From Streptomyces sp. 846.5 (GTDB taxonomy: Bacteria; Actinomycetota; Actinomycetes; Streptomycetales; Streptomycetaceae), in NCBI RefSeq assembly GCF_004365705.1, contig NZ_SOBN01000002.1, positions 1,860,001-1,924,000 on the forward strand: 64,000 bases of DNA. The letters are read 5' to 3'. A model generated the notes under the pieces. That model searched no databases. It saw only the letters and a list, made by a program, of their open reading frames with translations, and was not told the origin of the DNA. Every line of letters begins with the position of its first letter. Positions within the stretch are counted from its first letter, which is position 1. Positions 60,448 to 64,000 of the stretch are shown piece after piece. The translations under genes were made by a program, and so were the position numbers.

Positions 60448-61776
60448 ATGACCCCCATGGAACTGGTAGGAGGGCGCGACCTGCGCCGATATCTGCGCAC
60501 CGTGCTGCGTCCCGAGGGGCAGGCCGTCCGGCTGCCGCGCTGGTCCCAGGGGGCCGACGCGGTGTTCGCGGTCCTGGTCACCGTCCTCGTGCTGCTCTCC
60601 ATGCGGCACAGCGTGATCGCCTGGCAGGGGACGAGTCCCGCTTACCCCACTGCGCCCACGGCTCCGGTCCCGCCGCCGGTGGACCCGACGGCCGTCCCGG
60701 TCAGCCCGGACTGGCATCAGTACCTCACCGGCGCCCTGGCCGGCCTGGCCCTGGCGGCGCGGCGGCGGTTCCCGCTCGCCACCTTCTGGGTGGTGCTGAT
60801 CGCCCTGCGCTCCGACAACTTCCTGCCGGCCGCGGTCACCCTGCTGGTCAGCTCCATCGCCATCTGCGCCGCGGTCCTGCACAGCCGCAACCTGGTCCCG
60901 GTGCTGGGGAGTTTCACGCTGGCGGCGCTGCTGACCACCACCATGTTCAAGAACGCCGCCACGGCCGTGCCGCCGGTGCTCATCCTCATGCTGGTCCTCG
61001 GCCTGCTCGGCGGAACCACCCGGCTCTGGCGCATGCGGGTGGCCGCTACGCAGCTCCGGATCGCCGAGATCCAGCAGGCCCAGCAGGCGGCGATGCGCCA
61101 GGCCGTCGAGGAGGAGCGCTCCCGGATCGCGAGCGAACTCCACGATGTGGTCACCCACAACGTCAGCGTGATGGTCATTCAGGCCGGGGCGGCCCGGACC
61201 GTGCTGGACACCTCGCCGGAACTGGCCAAGGAGGCGATGCTCGCCGTCGAAGCCGGCGGCAGGGCGGCGATGGCCGAACTCCGGCACGTCATGGGCCTGT
61301 TGGCGGCGTCGGGCACCGGCCCGCAGAAGAACCTCGGCGACGGCCGCCCTTCGGCCGACGAGCTGGTGCCGCAGCCGGGCCTCGGCCAGCTCCCGGCCCT
61401 GGTCGACCGGGTCCGCGCGGCCGGGATCCCGGTCGCCGTCTCGGTCTCGCTGCCGCCCGAACCACTCATGTCAGGAATCGATCTGACGGCCTATCGGGTG
61501 GTCCAGGAGGCACTGACCAACACCATCAAACATGCGGTCGGCGCATCCTCCTCGGTCACCGTCGGCCACTCCGGCGGACTGCTGGAGATCGAGGTCGTCG
61601 ACACCGGCGGCACTCCGGGATTCCAGTCCCTGACCGGCAACAGCCGCGGCCTGCTCGGCCTGCGCGAACGGCTCGCCGTCTACGGCGGGACGCTTGACGC
61701 CGGGCGTACGATCAGCGGCGGCTACCGGGTCCAGGCCCGCATCCCCCTGGAACACAGCATGAGGCAGACCGTATGA
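60448..61776 (+). CDS. Sensor histidine kinase (HisKA_3 type)
   Basis: A 442-residue membrane kinase with about four to five hydrophobic segments (about 30-185), a Pro-rich extracytoplasmic loop (TAPTAPVPPPVDPTAVPVSP) between the first and second, and a linker coiled region (QLRIAEIQQAQQAAMRQAVEEERSR). The phospho-His is in IASELHDVVTHNVSVMVIQAGAAR. The ATPase domain has YRVVQEALTNTIKHA, VVDTGG and GNSRGLLGLRERLAVYGG. Two ATGs (60448, 60457) are possible. It pairs with the downstream regulator and probably controls the divergent ABC exporter. Confidence 0.92.
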   Translation: MTPMELVGGRDLRRYLRTVLRPEGQAVRLPRWSQGADAVFAVLVTVLVLLSMRHSVIAWQGTSPAYPTAPTAPVPPPVDPTAVPVSPDWHQYLTGALAGLALAARRRFPLATFWVVLIALRSDNFLPAAVTLLVSSIAICAAVLHSRNLVPVLGSFTLAALLTTTMFKNAATAVPPVLILMLVLGLLGGTTRLWRMRVAATQLRIAEIQQAQQAAMRQAVEEERSRIASELHDVVTHNVSVMVIQAGAARTVLDTSPELAKEAMLAVEAGGRAAMAELRHVMGLLAASGTGPQKNLGDGRPSADELVPQPGLGQLPALVDRVRAAGIPVAVSVSLPPEPLMSGIDLTAYRVVQEALTNTIKHAVGASSSVTVGHSGGLLEIEVVDTGGTPGFQSLTGNSRGLLGLRERLAVYGGTLDAGRTISGGYRVQARIPLEHSMRQTV

Positions 61777-61786
61777 GGAGCACCGC

Positions 61787-62470
61787 GTGACCCAACCGCC
61801 CCTGCGCGCCGTCATCGCCGACGACCAGGCGCTGGTCCGCACCGGCTTCGGGATGATCCTGGCCGCCGACGGCATCGAGGTGGTCGCCGAGGCCGTCAAC
61901 GGAGCCGACGCCGTCGCCGCGGTCCGGCGCACCCGGCCCGACGTGGTCCTCATGGACATCAGGATGCCCGAGCTGGACGGCCTGGAGGCCACCCGGCAGA
62001 TCATGGCGGGCGGCGCGGACGGCACCCGGGTCCTCATCCTCACCACCTACGACCTGGACCACTACGTCTATGCGGCGCTGACCGCCGGCGCCAGCGGCTT
62101 CCTGCTCAAGGACGTCACCCCCGAGCACCTGGTCGCCTCGGTCCGCCTGGTCCGCTCCGGCGACGCCCTGCTCGCCCCGACCATCACCCGTCGGCTGATC
62201 GAGCGCTTCGCACCCCGGGACGAGGCCAGGGCCACCCTGCACCGCGACCTCTCCGAGCTGACGCCCCGTGAGCTGGAGGTGCTGCGGCTGCTGGCCACCG
62301 GCCTCAGCAACGCCGAGCTCGCCGACCGGCTCACCCTCAGCGCGACCACGGTGAAGACCCATGTGGCCCGGATCCTCTCCAAACTCGGACTGCGCGACCG
62401 GGTCCAGGCGGTGGTGCTCGCCTACGAGACCGGTCTGATCTCCCCGGGCGGACCCTCGGATCCCGTCTGA
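61787..62470 (+). CDS. LuxR/NarL family response regulator
   Basis: A 227-residue regulator. Receiver: AVIADDQALVRTGF (acidic pair), VVLMDIRMPELDG with phospho-acceptor Asp near residue 56, and GFLLKDVTP with the conserved Lys. LuxR HTH: LTPRELEVLRLLATGLSNAELADRLTLSATTVKTHVARILSKLGLRDRVQAVVLAYE. The GTG start follows the kinase stop by ten bases, with GAGGAG upstream. Standard partner of the kinase. Confidence 0.94.
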   Translation: MTQPPLRAVIADDQALVRTGFGMILAADGIEVVAEAVNGADAVAAVRRTRPDVVLMDIRMPELDGLEATRQIMAGGADGTRVLILTTYDLDHYVYAALTAGASGFLLKDVTPEHLVASVRLVRSGDALLAPTITRRLIERFAPRDEARATLHRDLSELTPRELEVLRLLATGLSNAELADRLTLSATTVKTHVARILSKLGLRDRVQAVVLAYETGLISPGGPSDPV

Positions 62471-62490
62471 CGGAGCCTCAGCAGGCCGCA

Positions 62491-62530
62491 GGGGCGCGGG
62501 CCGGCCACGGAGTGGCACAGCCCGCGCCCC
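62491..62530. terminator. Bidirectional terminator-like hairpin
   Basis: GGGGCGCGGGC and GCCCGCGCCCC form a perfect 11-base stem between two convergent genes. Confidence 0.65.
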
Positions 62531-62551
62531 ACGCGCATCGGACGACGGTGG

Positions 62552-64000
62552 TCAGCCGACGTTGAGCGCGGTGTCGTCCACGACGAACGAGGTCTGCTTG
62601 GTGCTGTCCTCGGCACCGGTGAGCTGCAGGGTGACGGTCTGTCCGGCGTACGAGGCCAGGCTGAAGCTGTGCTGGGTGTACCCCGAGGCGGCGTTCAGGT
62701 TGGAGTAGGTGGCCAGCGTGGACAGCACCGTGCCCGAGCTGTCCAGCACCTGGACCTTCAGGGTGTCGTAGGCCGTGCTGGTGGTGGTCTCGGCGGTGTC
62801 GATGTGCAGGTAGAAGCTGAACCCGTAGCTGGAGCAGCCGCTGGGCAGGGTCACCGACTGGGCGAGCGTGTCGGTGGTGGTGGTGCCGTAGCCGTCGAGC
62901 CAGGCGTCGTAACTGCCGGTGCGCGCGGGCTCCGAGGAGCCGCTGTAGATGGAGCTGCTGTCGTTCACGACCCACGGCGAGGCGGAGCCGGTCTCGAAAC
63001 CGGCGTTGCCGAGCAGCTGGCTGGAGGTGCAGCTGCCGGTCGCCGTGGCGGTGGGGCTGGCCGAGGCGCTGGCGGAAGCGCTCGCCGAAGCACTGGCCGA
63101 CGCGCTCGCGGAGGCAGTGGGCGAGCTGGTGGAGGTGGTGCCGCTCGCGCCCGCGAGCCAGGCGGTGGCGTTCAGGGCAAGGGCGGGGTTGGTGCCGGCA
63201 GTGTCGTTCCACCCGTCGTGGAGGGACTTGCCCGACTCCCCGGTCCCGTCGTCGGCGGCGGAGCTGTCGCCCCAGATGGCGACCCGCCCGGAACCGAAGC
63301 TACTGGTGGTGAAGAACGCGCCGGTGTTGCCGCTGTAGCCGGTGCGGTAGAGCAGGCCCTTGACCGAGGAGTTGTCGGCCGGGTGGAGCGTCTCGGTGGT
63401 GCCGTTGTAGATGTTGCTGCTCTTCACCGTACCGAAGCTGCCGTTCAGCACCGGGTCGGTGCTGTCCGTGATGGCTTTCGGGACGTCCTTGACGATGTTC
63501 AGCAGGTCGACGGAGAAGCCGAAGGGGTCGCTGCTGTCGACCGTGTTGTTGGTCATCAGGTCGTTGATGATGGCCGGGGAGTCGTAGCCGTCGTTGTTGC
63601 GGTCGCTGCCGGTGTGGTCGGAGATCAGGAACAGACCTCCGCCGCTCTTCACGAAGTTCATCAGCGCGGTCTTCTCCGCGGCGGTGAACAGCGTGTTCGG
63701 CTCGTCTATGACGACGGCGTTGAAGTTGCTCAGGTCCAGGCTGGCGCTGGTGCCGTAGCTGAGCGCGCTGGTGGTGGTCTTCAGGCTGTACGAACCGGTC
63801 TTCTGCAGGGCGACGCCCCAGCTGGAGAGGGCGCCGGTCCAGTCGCTCTCGACGGACGGGTTGGCGTTCTCGGCCAGCGGGTCGGGCTTGCTGGTGCTGA
63901 TGATCCAGTCGGCGTTTCCTGCGGTCTCCGCGTGGCCGTCGTCGAACAGCACGTTGTACTTGGTGGCCGCGTGCGCCGTGGGGGCTATGGCGGTGACGCC
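62552..64000 (-). CDS. Secreted protein with GATase1-like domain, Ser/Ala linker and C-terminal beta domain (5' end missing)
   Basis: The gene continues beyond the right edge; the visible part starts inside a signal peptide (VTAIAPTAHA, then ATKYNVLFDDGHAE). The first domain (about 330 residues) has NFNAVVIDEPNTLFTAAEKTALMNFVKSGGGLFLISDHTGSDRNNDGYD, resembling DUF4350/GATase1-like folds. A linker of alternating Ser-Ala repeats follows, then a jelly-roll-like C-terminal domain (LLGNAGFETGSASPWVVNDSS ... FVVDDTALNVG), which is typical of carbohydrate-binding or adhesion modules. Probably an extracellular enzyme or binding protein; substrate unknown. Confidence 0.8.
   Translation of the reverse strand, partial: GVTAIAPTAHAATKYNVLFDDGHAETAGNADWIISTSKPDPLAENANPSVESDWTGALSSWGVALQKTGSYSLKTTTSALSYGTSASLDLSNFNAVVIDEPNTLFTAAEKTALMNFVKSGGGLFLISDHTGSDRNNDGYDSPAIINDLMTNNTVDSSDPFGFSVDLLNIVKDVPKAITDSTDPVLNGSFGTVKSSNIYNGTTETLHPADNSSVKGLLYRTGYSGNTGAFFTTSSFGSGRVAIWGDSSAADDGTGESGKSLHDGWNDTAGTNPALALNATAWLAGASGTTSTSSPTASASASASASASASASASASPTATATGSCTSSQLLGNAGFETGSASPWVVNDSSSIYSGSSEPARTGSYDAWLDGYGTTTTDTLAQSVTLPSGCSSYGFSFYLHIDTAETTTSTAYDTLKVQVLDSSGTVLSTLATYSNLNAASGYTQHSFSLASYAGQTVTLQLTGAEDSTKQTSFVVDDTALNVG
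63055..63117 (-). repeat. Tandem Ser-Ala codon repeat in a secreted protein linker
   Basis: About ten consecutive Ser-Ala dipeptide units are encoded by a short G/C-rich tandem repeat. Such repeats vary in copy number by slippage and act as flexible linkers between extracellular domains. Confidence 0.8.

Overview
This window is high-GC, gene-dense actinobacterial DNA, most like a Streptomycetaceae chromosome (Streptomyces, Kitasatospora or Streptacidiphilus type). The signs are strong G/C bias at third codon positions, frequent GTG starts, many divergent regulator/target pairs, DesK/DesR-like two-component systems, a class F sortase, a DUF5302-type protein, a TerD-VWA protein, a type ISP-like protein and a ydaO-type c-di-AMP riboswitch before an NlpC/P60 hydrolase. 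Naming a genus would be inference.

Layout. 0-0.34 kb: start of a urease operon on the minus strand (ureA and the first codons of ureB). 1-1.8 kb: c-di-AMP riboswitch plus secreted NlpC/P60 hydrolase. 1.8-3.8 kb: Gfo/Idh/MocA oxidoreductase and a lipoprotein. 3.8-9.5 kb: biotin locus. bioF is coupled to a tiny Cys-rich protein on the minus strand, and bioB-bioA-bioD run on the plus strand. 9.5-10.5 kb: GH18 chitinase behind a perfect palindrome. 10.7-14.1 kb: MacB/LolD-like ABC system whose permease gene is frameshifted. 14.2-22.5 kb: acetyltransferase, lipoprotein, orphan type ISP-like protein, DMT exporter/MocR pair, ROK and DasR-like GntR regulators, SRPBCC protein, gamma-carbonic anhydrase. 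22.5-27.6 kb: sortase with a surface protein, then an ABC exporter/histidine kinase/response regulator operon. 27.7-35.3 kb: SGNH hydrolase, roadblock-like/ArsR pair, membrane ACT-GNAT fusion, glmS, apolipoprotein N-acyltransferase. 35.4-49.4 kb: mostly regulator-plus-target modules, each with a visible palindromic operator: XRE/LLM oxidoreductase, MarR/multicopper oxidase, Ohr/OhrR, MocR/FMN-binding protein. A sugar transporter with a probable CTG start ends this part.

49.4-54.9 kb is an accessory segment and the least ordinary part of the window. It holds two tightly packed arrays of atypical tRNAs or tRNA-like elements (about 50.19-50.52 and 54.47-54.75 kb). Between them lie small unknown proteins, a frameshifted alpha/beta hydrolase, an N-terminally deleted methyltransferase fragment, a TetR regulator and a conserved protein of unknown function that directly abuts the second array. 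55-64 kb returns to ordinary chromosome: Clp-N-domain protein, HAD-like protein, PadR regulator, FtsX-type ABC transporter with a divergent two-component system, and a secreted protein that runs off the window end.

How the parts work together. Biotin synthesis is complete from pimeloyl thioester to biotin (BioF, BioA, BioD, BioB); pimelate supply must lie elsewhere. GlmS, the chitinase, the ROK regulator and the DasR-like regulator with a dre-like palindrome suggest aminosugar metabolism and control, although the genes are not adjacent. Two single-base frameshifts (about 12.5 and 52.0 kb) could be real decay or sequencing errors.
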